DNA of 64,000 bases. Origin: Undaria pinnatifida. Lineage: Eukaryota; Sar; Phaeophyceae; Laminariales; Alariaceae. The stretch covers positions 8,655,805 to 8,719,804 of the forward strand of contig JABAKD010000030.1 of assembly GCA_012845835.1 (NCBI GenBank). The letters are read 5' to 3'. Under the pieces are notes generated by a model. The model had not been told where the DNA came from and made no database searches. It saw only the letters and a list, made by a program, of their open reading frames with translations. The first letter of the stretch is position 1. Each line of letters starts with the position of its first letter. Below, piece after piece: positions 11,901 to 24,098 of this stretch. A program made the translations under genes and the position numbers.

Positions 11901-14900
11901 TGTTTTCATGCTTTTTGTTTCGTGTGTGTTTTTTGTTGCATATGGCTGTGTGTTTGTGTGTCCATATTTTTTTTTCCGTGTCCGTGTTTTGTGTGCAATT
12001 TTTGTGTATGTGAGTTTTTTTGCGTTGCGTGTAGTGTGTGCGATTGTGTATGTTTTGCATTTTTTGTGTGCTTGATGCCATGTGTTTGCGTTTTTGCGTG
12101 TTGTGTTTGTTTCTGCATACGTGTGTTATTAGCCCTTTTACAACGCCAAAAGCACGCCGTCGATGTAGTCGAGATGTGCGGTCTTATCAAGTGTCTATCA
12201 ATAGTATGAGCGCGGCAGAATGAGTACTTTCATGCATTATGCAACTCCTTGGATTGTTGTTATTGTTGACATATTTTAACTACCTCCGAAGCCAGCAACG
12301 GGTTTTGCTTCGTGTGGCCGAGATGATGTAATCGTCACTTTCATTCGCGACTTTTTCCGACGGAAGTCCTAACTTGGTTAGTAGTAACAGGCTGTAAACG
12401 GCTCTGTATATTTTTGTGTTGGTGCATGTTTGGGCGTGTGTTCGTACGTCGCGTGTTCTGTGTGCTGTGTTTTACGTATTGTGCGTGGCAGATGGTTGCC
12501 CGCTGTTTTCTTAGAGTCGGTGACACCGGAGACAGGAGTCCGCAGTGATTTTGAAGGAAAACTTTGGTCTGACTGAGCAGGTGCGGTGGCAGAGAGGGTA
12601 GGGGGATACGCACTCGATCAGTGCACTCCCGCGAGAATCGCTCTAATGTCGGTGCTTACTTGAACGTGTTCCATGCATCTACGACCGAACGTTCCCCCTC
12701 TCCTTCCCCCTCCCCTCCCTCCCACCCGTCCTCGTTGCGTGTTGTGCCTTGCGCGAAATGACCGAACTGCCGACTGACCGACCGACCGACCGGATGTCCG
12801 CTTGCTACAGGTGTACAAGACGGCGAACGGCGTGACGTGCATCGGTTACACCGACATGACCAGCCGCCTGGCCAACACAGCTTCCACCCTGTTCTCCAAC
12901 AACGCCGTCAAGCTCTTCTCCTCTGCTGGCCCCTTCAGCACGGGGTGAGCGAAAACGGCGCGGCTTGTCTGGTTGTCAGTTGTGGGGGTATGTCGCTTGT
13001 CGCATTTTACGTCTTACGTCGCATATCACAAAAAAGTCACGTGTTGAAAGTATTTCGCTTGTCGCAAGTATGTACGTCGTTTGGCTAAATTATGTGCGTG
13101 TCGCGAGTACGCGGCTTGTCGTTTAGGTAATCGCTTGTTTCGAGTAAGTTGTTTGTCGCCCATGAGTCGATCGGCGCCAATCTCTCGTTTGTCATCAAGG
13201 GGCCGCTTGTCTCCAATCAAGTCGCTTGACGCAAAATAAGTGGCTTGTCGCTAATCAGTCGCTTTGCCGCAAATAATCGCTTGTTGCATATAAATAGGTT
13301 GTTTCAAGCAAGTCGATTGTCGGCAATAAGTTGCTTCTTGCTCTGTGAATTGTGTGTCGCACTTTGCTCGATGCCAATAAGTCGCTTGCCGCCAATAAGT
13401 CGCAAGTCGCCAATAAGTCACCTGTCCCTAACACTCGCGTGTCGCATAGTAAAGGCGCTTATCGAAAATCAGTTGGTTGTCGCCTGTGACGCGTATGTGT
13501 GTCGCACCCCTACCCCTCGCACTTCCGCCGCGCCGCGACAGGGCGTTTTGTTTTTTTCTCGAAACGCATCGTTCGACGGGACATACTGTTTTTCCGCGCC
13601 TAACGCGATATTTGCAGACGTGGGGGCACGGCGCGCGCTTGCGTCTGTGAACGGACCCCGGTAACCCACCTCCCCTTACAGGAAGGAGATAAGATAAGCA
13701 AAAAAAAATGCAACACGAGGAAGAAATATACTGAGCGCCCAAATGTTGGAGGTGTCTCCATTAGGAGTAGCAACAGTGCGCCGTTTCGAAAGGGATGCGC
13801 GGTCAATGGTCTATTGACTAAAGCAAGCAACAAATGAGTACGCCCCCCCCCCCTCCTCATTACCATTCTGTCCAGAAATGCAAGCAACCTTTGGCCATTA
13901 ATGTTCAAGTAAAACGTTGCTTGTATTTCCGGACAGAATGTGTAAGTCGTTCGACGCTCTCATCATATGCTAGAAAGTACGCATAAGGTGCCGGAGTCCG
14001 CCTCACGAACGGCTTTTAGTATGAATAGGACGCAGCTCACCCTTCATACGATTCGCCGAACACCTCAAGGCGCTTCGTGCGTGGTGCATGCAATGTTTGC
14101 CTGGTCGGTGAAAAAGCTCGGCGTCGTAGGAATGCGAGGGTCTACGGTCATACGGCTCCCGCCGTGCATAAAATGAGTACCGGTGCACCCCCCCCCCCCT
14201 TCGTATTCCCCCGCCCAATACTAGGATGCTGAAATCCGGCGAGTAGTACACTGCTAAGAGCATAACTGGGAGTGTACCCACTTGAAAAAAAAGGAGACGT
14301 GAGAAAGTTGAAATGGCAATACAAAGAAACGAACACGCCGAAAAAGAGGTTGCCAGCATTAGCTAGTTGGGCTGTAAGGGAGAAAGTAGCGAAAAAGGGC
14401 GAACTGGAATACGGTGGGATGGCGTAGTCGACAACGCATGAAAGGACCTAAGAGGAAACCGAGAGGACATGCTGTCCACAGAGAAATTCGGGGGATACAA
14501 GACGAGAATAACAAAAAGGATAGAAGTAAGGGAAAGGCTGTGTAGCGCTAAGGAATAAGGTGAAAGAGGAAGAACGTTTGTTGGAGATGTACGGGGGGTT
14601 AAAATACGAGATAGGAATGAAAACGCATTTGCACGGCCCAGTGGACTACGCGAAATAGCTGAAACTGCGTTTTCGTGTTAGGGGACCTGGACCTGCCAGA
14701 AAAGAAAGAGGGGTATACCAGTGCTCGGGTGGAGGAGGAAGGGGGCGCACAGAGCTGCCCTTGTGGCAACGCAGACGATAGTAGATCCCACATAGCGGGA
14801 GAATGTGAACTTTACAAGGAGGAACGGAATGTGTTTAGAGGAAGAGATGGGGGAAAATGGACGGGTGTGATATGGAGAAGTGTGGTACATTAGATAGTAG

Positions 14901-17900
14901 CGAGAAAGCGATCGCTATCCTGGAAGATAGATGGTGGCCACAGACGGCCAAAGAGGAAGGAGGTAAGATAAGCGAAAAAAATTAATGTAATATATGGAAG
15001 AAACGTACTAAGCGCCCAAATGTTTGAGGTGTCTCCATTAGGAGTAGGGAAGTGTTCCGTCTCGAGAGGGATGCGTGGTCAATGGTCAAATGACTAAGGC
15101 AAGCAACAAATGTCTACGCCCCCCCACCCCCCCCCCCGTCGCGGCGGCGGGCGGCAGATCTCTGGCGGCTGACCCCCCTCCTTTGATGTTGCGTTTGTTT
15201 ATGTTTTTGTTTTTTTGACTTTTTTTAACCAAGATGTTTCTTCCGCCCCTGCACTTTTTGCCAAAAATCGGCGAACGACAGCGAGAAGGACAAGTTCCAG
15301 GTAGACTACAAGGACGAGGCTATCAGGGGTGTGCTGGCCGTGGATGCCGGGAACATTACGTGGCCGGCCCCGCAGAAGCCACCGCCTTCGCCACCAGCCG
15401 CGAAGAAGGACGCCGCAGAGGTGAGCGCACTAACAAAATCGACCCCTGGCCGGCCCCCGCTTTTGGAGAATGAAGTTCAGGGGGGGGGGGGTTCGGCGGG
15501 GGAAGGGAGGAGAGGGGCCAAGGAGGATAGGGGGGGGGGAGGGAGGCGGAGGAGGGGAGGGGGGGCGGGGGGTTTACTCAGTTTGGAGGGTGTACTCAGT
15601 TTGGGCCGTAGAGACATCTCACTGTAGGGGTTGCACTTTTTGCGCCAAAAGGTCCCTGACCGATTGGGCTCTTCACGTGAGGAACTACCGGTTAGTCACT
15701 GGTCGAGTAATTCGGCGAGAGAGTACATATTGTGCTAGGACTATTAATAGGGCGTAGAAGCTTGGTCGGGTTGTGCGAGCGAGTGCGTTTGAAATATTTT
15801 TTCGTGTTGAGATATTGAGCTGCTCATGCGAGGACCTCAGGGACTGATCGATGATGCTGCACCCCACCCCTACTTTGGGATGGCTTCGTAGTCGTACTTC
15901 GAAGTATGACCATAGACCCTCGCATCCTTACTATGCCGGGACGGAGCACGTCGGGTTTTCACCAACCAGGCAGAGATTGCTCGCATCAAGCGCAAAGCGC
16001 CGTGAGATATTCGGTGAGTCGCATGGATGGCGAACTGCATCCTTCCAAGAACCGCGCTCGTAAGACGGACTTCGGCACCTTGTGCCTACTTTGTTGATTA
16101 TGGACGACAGCGCCAATGAGTTACTTTGTTTTCTGGTGTGGCCACGCCAGAGCCAGAAATTGTTTATTACTATGTAACTGTCTCGTGGGTGCCGCACCGT
16201 GTTCGCACTACGTGATGCGATCGTTCCCCTTGTGTGGAGTTAGGGTTCTCCACCTCGCACAATATGATCTAACTCGATAACGATCCTGGTGACCGCCAAA
16301 AAAAAAAACAAGGAAAAACTGTACTCTGGTTGTCTAGCTCACGCATTGATTGGCATGTTTTACAGCGTCGTTGCCAACCAACGCCAACTTCAATACTTCC
16401 AAGTATACATATAAAGCGTCGGTGCCAACCGAGGCTAACTGTTATATATATTTATGTATATTTAATGAGGGGGAGGGGCGGTAGGGGGGGAGGGGGGTTA
16501 GGATGGTTTTCGCCCTTTCTTGGTGTGTGTGCATGTGTGCCTTGTTTTCGTTGTTGAGGCTTGATTTTATCATCGCTTGTGTCGCGTGTACCAGTCGAGA
16601 CCCGTGATGCGACACGTTTCATCACGAAGTTTGTTCGATGCGAGCGGGGTCTTGTTTTCTTGTTCCCTGGAGCTCTCTTATTTTGGTGTGTTTTGTGTGT
16701 TTGTGTGTTGGGCGCGCGAGTCTCTCCCTCTCTTTTTTTTTAGCTTCCTCATGTTTCTCCCTTTTTCCCGTCTCTTCCCTCTCTGTCTTCGTTTCCCTAC
16801 CTCTCTGCGCTTGCTCCCCTCTCTCTGGCTCTCCCTCTTTCTTTTCCTATCCCCCCCTTCTCTCTCGGTATACGACCCTCCCCCCCCCCCATCCCCATGC
16901 CGCGATGTCCGTCCTTCTAGGCTGCCGAGGCCGTTCCATTGGACGTTGAGGCGATGTACCGACAAAGCGCAATCCGAACCACCGGCGGGGCTGCGACGAT
17001 CATCGGCCTCGGCGTCATCAGCCCGAACCTGGCGTTCAGCAACATGATGACTACCTTCGCGCTCTCTGGCATCGTCGGCTACCAGGTACGGGGCGAGGGA
17101 GGGGGTCTGCTTTTACAAATATCCAACGGCAGCTCGGCTCTCGAGATTGAGAACCCGTTGGAAAGTGTATGTACAAGCTGCGTGTGATAATGTATGTGTG
17201 CCGTGTGGTGACGCTCTGTTTTTGCCGGCGGTGCCATACGACGTACTACTGTCATGCTGTCGTTGGCACTACAACAGGTAAAAGTACTGCTGTCAAAAGT
17301 TGTCATTGGTAGTAAAATATAAAAGTAGTAGTAATATACACGCTCCCCCCCCCTCCCCCCCCCCCCCCCCCCCCCCCTCCAACCCTCACCGCTCCCCCCC
17401 CCATCGCCCGCCCCCAACCCCAACTCTCAATCCCCACCCCCAGCCTCCTACCATATATGCGTCATTGTCTCGTTGCTGTTCCGCTTGCGCGGCTGACCGG
17501 ACAGGTGCTGCAAGGTATGACTCACTCCGTGGACCACACTCACGCTCATCCACCCCCACCCCGCCCCCATTCTCACCCCTGACCCTTCAACCCCCGCCTT
17601 GCACGCGTCATATTCAATTACAAAACAAGTTAGCGACACCTGCCGCTGCATTGTTAACGAGCTGAACGTTGTACCACCGGTCACCCGCAACAAACACACC
17701 ACCAGAAGATATGCGGTGGGGATACGAAAACCAGCATAAAACCAACTCAACAACAAATTATATCGTTGGTGTTGCACGCGACTGTACAGGTGGTGAAGGG
17801 CGTGACTCACTCCCTTCACTCTCCTCTAATGGCGGTGACGAATGCCATTTCGGGTTTAACGGCCGTAGGAGGCATGTATCTGATGGGGCCCGGGCTGGTA

Positions 17901-20900
17901 CCGCAATCTCCGGCGGAGTGGCTCGGGGCGGGCGCGGTGTTGATCTCGACGGTCAACATCTCGGGTGGCTTCCTCGTGAGTTTTCATTATTTGTATTAAA
18001 ACGTTCAAAGAAAAACCATTTTTTTATAATTATTGTTGCCACAAGGGCATTTGATTTGCCTTTTGTCAATATTTTGTATTTGCGTGCTTTGTTGGCTTCA
18101 TTTGCTTGCTTGCTCCATTTGCTTGATATCCTTGCTTGCTGCGTGCTTGGGTTGCTTTGCTTTGCTTGGCTTGGCTTGGCTTGGCTTGGCTTGGCTTGGC
18201 TTGGCTTGGCTTGGCTTGCTCGTATAGCTTACTTGATCAATATATCAGTCTAACTCGGCCGATCAACTGCTTGCTTTACGGCTGGCTAGGGCTGATTTAC
18301 TTTTGGTATGTCCGGCTGATCTGCTCTGTCCCGCTGCTGCTGTTTCGCCTTTCCAGGTGACGAAGAAGATGTTAGACATGTTCAAAAGACCGGACGACCC
18401 CCCCGAGTTCTACCAGATGTACCTCCTCCCGGCGGGCGCCCTGATGGGGGGCTACGCTGTCGCCAAGATGGCGGGCTACGGCCAGACGGATCACGTGAGC
18501 GAGCTAGCGGCGTTTCTGCTCTTTGCTCGTTGCTTGGACTATAGCAGTAATGTTGTTTCGGTTGGATTGCTGTGCTCGTTGTGTTATCCCACGCACTCGG
18601 CTAGCAGATGCCCATCGTGTGTGCTCTACGCTACCGCTATACAAACTGTATATATGTACTTCGTATGCACACTACACCCTGCACAATGCTGTATCTGGTA
18701 GCTTTATCTGGTACCTGGCGCACTGCTGTATGCTGTAAGCTGATGTTCCGCTATGCGTCACACTGTAGTTACGATGTACACTCCTGTGCGTTTTTTTCTT
18801 AGTCTGTAAACTTGTTGGGCACGGTCACGATATGTCCGGTATTTGCTCCGTTCACGGCTGTCGTTCATGGCGTATGTGGTGTGCCGCACCGGAGGGATGT
18901 TTGCCGGATGGTGATCTGTATGATACGGCTCTCGAACAAAAGTCTCACTACTGCAAACATCAGATCTATGAACTGTAGATGCTCTAGATAAATCGTCTGT
19001 CCGACGTGTGTTCTCTGATTCACAGCTGATGCCCATGGCATCGGCGGTATGCTGCATCGGAGGAATGCTTGCTGACTGGGATCTGTGTGATATGGCTCTG
19101 GAACAATGTCTCTAAATCGGCAACTACAGGATCTGGAAGGTCTAGATCTAGATCTACTACAGGACATAAAATATCTAGTTCTAGGTCTTGATCTGTAGTA
19201 GATCGTGACCTGTCCGACGTGTACTCTGTTCACAACTGCGCAGCGAAAAACGTATGACCTAGATCGTGAAATCTGTCCGATGTGTGTTTCTCTGTTTCAC
19301 CAGCTGGTGTCCATGGCATCGGCGGTGTGTTGCATCGGAGGGATCGGCGGGCTGTCGTCGCAGAGCACGGCGAGGCTGGGTAACGTGCTGGGCATGTCCG
19401 GAGTGGCCTTTGGGGTGGCGGCCACAGTGGGGACGCTTGAACCGGGAGTGGCGCAGCTGGCACAGCTCGGGACGCTGATGGGCATTGGCGGCGTGGGAGG
19501 TTATCAGGTTCGTATATTTATATTCGACCTTTTTTTATTTTAGGACGCTGATGGGCATCGGCGGTATGCGAGGCTATAATACCAGGTTCGTATATACATA
19601 CACTCGATCTTTCGTTTTGAATAGGTTTATGCTTGTCCGTAGAAGTAGTTACGGCCCCAAAAAACACGGTAATGGACCAAATGTAGTTTGTTGATAGAGA
19701 GAAGGAAGCATGTCTCTATCCGCCTTGTCGTTCTCGCTGCTTTTCTGCGTTTTTTATTGGTTTCGACATTTTTGCTTTTACGCCTTTTTTGTCAATTGTT
19801 TTGCCACTTTTTATATTAGAAAAACGCCTTTTCCGATGTTTTTTGGGGGAGAGGAAGAGGGATCGGGGCGGAGGCGGAAGTGTGAACGGGCGATCGAGCG
19901 GCATACGTTTTTGCTGCGCGCAGCTTTTCGCGTTTATTCTACCGCTGCGGTCCCGATGCCCCCGAGCTCGCACACACACGGTGTGCGGGTCGGTCTAGCG
20001 GATAGTTATTGAGCAGATTAATTTATGAATTTATGATTGTGTGAATAGCGAAAAGCAAGCAACGCAAGTGGTAGACCCTCCCCGCCCCGCCCCCGCCCCC
20101 CGCCCCCACGTCTCACTTGGACTTGATGTACCCCGCCCTGTCTTAAAAGGTAGCCAGGCAGGTGGGGCCAGCGGAGCTACCGCAGACAGTCGCCGCGTTC
20201 CACTCCCTCGTGGGAGTGGCCGCGGCGGGCACCGCTATCGGGGACTACATGCTGCACATGAACGACCCGGCGGCGACGGCGGACGCGGTTCGGATGAGCG
20301 CCGTGTATCTGGCATCTTTCATCGGCGGGGCGACGGCCACGGGCTCCATCGTTGCCTTTGGAAAGCTCCAGGTATACACCCTATAGACGGTGCTGTTATT
20401 TTTCTTGTGCTGTGCAGTGCGGAGATGTGGTGTGGTGTGGTGTGCTTTGCTGTGCTGGTGCTGGTGGTTGATGCAGGTGCTGGTGCTGGTGTTAGTGCTG
20501 GTGTTTTTGTTGATGGTGTCGGTTTTTAGCGGCGTTAAGGGTTGGTGTTGATGCTGGTGCTGGTGTTGGTGCTTGTGTTCGCGTTGTGTGGAGGTGTTAA
20601 TGTGTTGTGTTTGCCGCTGGTGATGATGGTATTGGTATTGATTATCCTGTTGGTGTCCGTGTCAGTGGTGCCGTTGTTGTTGGTGATGGTGTTGGTGTGG
20701 ATGCTGGTGTCGGTGTCCGTGGTGGCGTTGGCAGCGATGAATGGTGTTGATGGTGGTGTTGGTGTTGGTGCTGGTACTGATGTTGGTGTCGATATCGATG
20801 TCAGAGTTTTGTGTCCACACTGAACTGCAAGAGGCCAGATATTTTGTGCTTCCGCTGCCGTCTTTTTGCGTCCATGCAACCGCCGAAGCTCTCAAATGCG

Positions 20901-21245
20901 ACTTCGAGGTGGTTTAAGAGTTGTCTCGTACTTATCGCCCTCCCCCTGCTGCCGCCATTGCCGCCGCCCCGACCGCCGCCGCCTCCACCACTGCTACCGT
21001 GCTCGCGTATTCCAGGGTATTTTGCCTTCGAAGGCTCTGCAGCTGCCAGGTAGGGACCCGATGAACGCCGGCGTGGGGCTGGCGTGCCTCGGAGGCATGG
21101 GTGCCTTCGTTGTGGGGCCTTCGTCTCCTGAGGTGCGTGTTCGGGGAGGAGGCTGGGGGCGGGGTGAGATGTAGCAGACTTTTTGTTGACTTTAGTGTGA
21201 CGTGTCACTCACTGTTGTTCATGTTCTTGCTGCTACTGCTACTGC

Positions 21246-21295
<50 letters not shown>

Positions 21296-24064
21296 TTGCT
21301 GCTGCTGCCGCCGCCGCTGCTGCTGCTGGTTGATTGCTTTTGTTGTCTTGTGTTCGTTTATGTTGGTGGTGGTTCTGTTGCTGTTGTTGCCCTGCAAAAC
21401 GATGTATACATCTGTTTATCTATATATACACCGCTCTCACACCCACTTTCTCTTTCTCATTTTATGTTTTCTCTTGTATCTCTCTGTCGCTCTCCCTCCC
21501 TGCCTGCTCCCCGGCTCTTGCCCTCCCCCTCCTTTATCCTACTTCTATCCCCCTGCTCCCCCCCTACCCCCCCCCCCCCCCCCCCCCACTTTCCTGGCCA
21601 TCTTGCCATCCCTTCCAACAACGCTTTAAAAATCTTGGGGCAGATGGGGTGCGCGCTGCTCGGTCTGTCTGCGGCCGGCTCGGGATTCTTGGGGGCACAT
21701 ATGACGGCATCGATCGGGGGCGCTGACATGCCGGTGGTAAGGACCAAAGACAGGAACTGAACCCATTTAATACTGAAAAAGATGTCAAGTAACTTATTAA
21801 AGTAGTCCTGCATTAATAATCCCTCTCTAGTTCCCAAATTTTCCTTTATACTCGAATAAAAAAAAACAGTCCAAAACTCCTAGTCAGTTGTCTCCCCGAA
21901 AGGTTGGTTTAGTTCTTGAAAAGTGGTTGTAGCTTGTATGCCCCTTTTACCACTGCCACGACACTGCGTTATAATTCCGAGTACTGCACATGAGCACTAC
22001 GGGCCCCCCAGTAAGGCGGTGGTGCACTATGATGAGCAATACGGCCGCCTTAATTTGTGGAAAACCGCGTTATTCGTTCTAGGTTATGAGTGCAGCCCCC
22101 CAGTCGCCTCAAGCGATTTTGACCGCCTTGTATCGGGATGCCGCCTTACTCACACCGTCTTATTGGGGGGACTTCGCACTGTAGTGTTTGTCCCCAAAAT
22201 ACGTGGCTGCTGTCTTGAAGGGGTTTATAGCCCCCTTCGAACTGCACCCGCTTGTTGGGAACAAGTGGGTGGGATTAGAGCAAGACATGCTTTGCGCTAT
22301 TAACCAATAGTGGTAAAATGGAGGCGCGTGCCGTAGTGGGGAGGGGGGAGAAGAGCCTGCTTAGTGCCCTGGGTCTGAGTTTCGTTTAGGGATGGAGAAG
22401 GAGAAAGAACGATTGTGTGAAGATAGTAGATGAGATGAAATAAAGAAAGAAGTGAAAGGTGCAAGGTTTATTCGTACGAAGCATTTTGCACGTCTAGGAC
22501 AGTCGTTTGGCAGTTGCTGTTGCACTCTGTCCTTTTGGGACGCACGTGCAACAACTACGCTATATGTCCTCCCCGAACACAGACAGTAGTTACTTATCTG
22601 GCCTCCATTGGATTTATTAGTAACTTCGACATTGCCCTCAAGTAGCTGACGTCGTCTCGTATGCTGTACCTGGTACAAAACAAGGGGATCAACAACGACC
22701 GCAACAGCAACAATGCTACATGGTTATCGCCTTTAATATGCTACACACGATGTGCTGCACAACAACCGGTGAGCAGCAAACGACAAACAACAACTGACAT
22801 ACTTGTTATCGTCTTCTAAAATGGCAGCTACGAACGAATGTGCTGTACAAACAACAGGCGATCATCGACGACAACCAACACGCTATTGTCTCCTAACCCG
22901 CTGCGAAATGATATGCTGTGCTCACAACAGGTGATCACCGTGCTCAACTCTTACTCCGGGTGGGCCCTCTGCGCGGAGGGCTTCATGCTGGACAAGCCGC
23001 TGCTGACCGTGGTCGGGGCCTTGATTGGCTCTTCGGGAGCCATCTTGACCGACATCATGTGCAAGGTGAAGCGTGCTGCGATGCCGGTGGCACTCTTTGG
23101 CTAAAGCATCTCTGCCTGACGAGGTTCCTGAAGTGGACGCGTGCTACGATAGAGGCAGGGCTTCTTTGGGTGAAAATATTTTCCTGAGTGATGGAGCCCC
23201 TTATAACCCCACGACGTCGGAAATGTCACACCAGGGTATATTTTTTTCGTTTTTTTTTTTCCTTCATACCTAGGACATACTATTCATTGTCCGTCATATT
23301 GCGCTTTTTTTACTTTTTTTTTTTCTCTCACAATACGTTTTTGGATGGGGCATAGAGCTCCCTCCGCAGGTGAGTAGTGTTGAGAAAAAAAAATCGACGC
23401 GCCTCTGCCTTTAGCGTGTGTCGCTGATAAGTCGACTGAGGAACTACCTGGTACTCGGAATCGTTGGAATGCTGTTTTGTGTGTGTTTTCAACATGTTTT
23501 CGTTGTATTACCTAGCCCATGGGCTTTTTCTCGTTAGGTTGAGCGCACGTTTTGTGTGAAAGGTGCATTGCGGGCGAGGTTTACGGCGCTCTTCACGTGA
23601 GGAGCCTGAGAAGAATTACGGGCACCCCTGACATTAGCGTGTGTGGGCGGGTCTCCGTCGGACGATGTGAAGTGTCAAGAGAGGGAAGTGTGTCTTCGCC
23701 TTTGTTTTCTTGCTGTGCTTGCTGTGCCTGATGGGCTTCCTGGGCGAACTGTTTTTGTGGCCGTGTTGTTCGATAATGACAATGGTGATGATGGTGACGA
23801 TGATGATGATCGTGATGATGATATTGATGGCGACAATGATTGGCTGATTGATTGATCGATCGATTGACAATTCTATTTTTTATTTTATGACCAGGCGATG
23901 AATCGTGACATCGTATCGGTGCTTCTTGGTGGGTTCGGCACGAAGGCGACGGGAGGCGGGGAGGCGATGGCGATCGAGGGGGAGGCCACGATGACCAACT
24001 CGTCGGACGTGGCGACGGCCCTCACCGAGGCGAACTCGGTGAGCACTCGCGATGTTGCTTTTGC

Positions 24065-24098
<34 letters not shown>

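Noticed and set aside
13026-13220. Minus-strand peptide with repeated GDKRL
   Set aside because: Translation of the degenerate CGCTTGTCG repeat in intron 8.
21101-21760. 219-codon plus ORF with poly-Leu and Pro-rich parts
   Set aside because: It crosses a microsatellite and C-run between exons 15 and 16; frame differs from the real exons.
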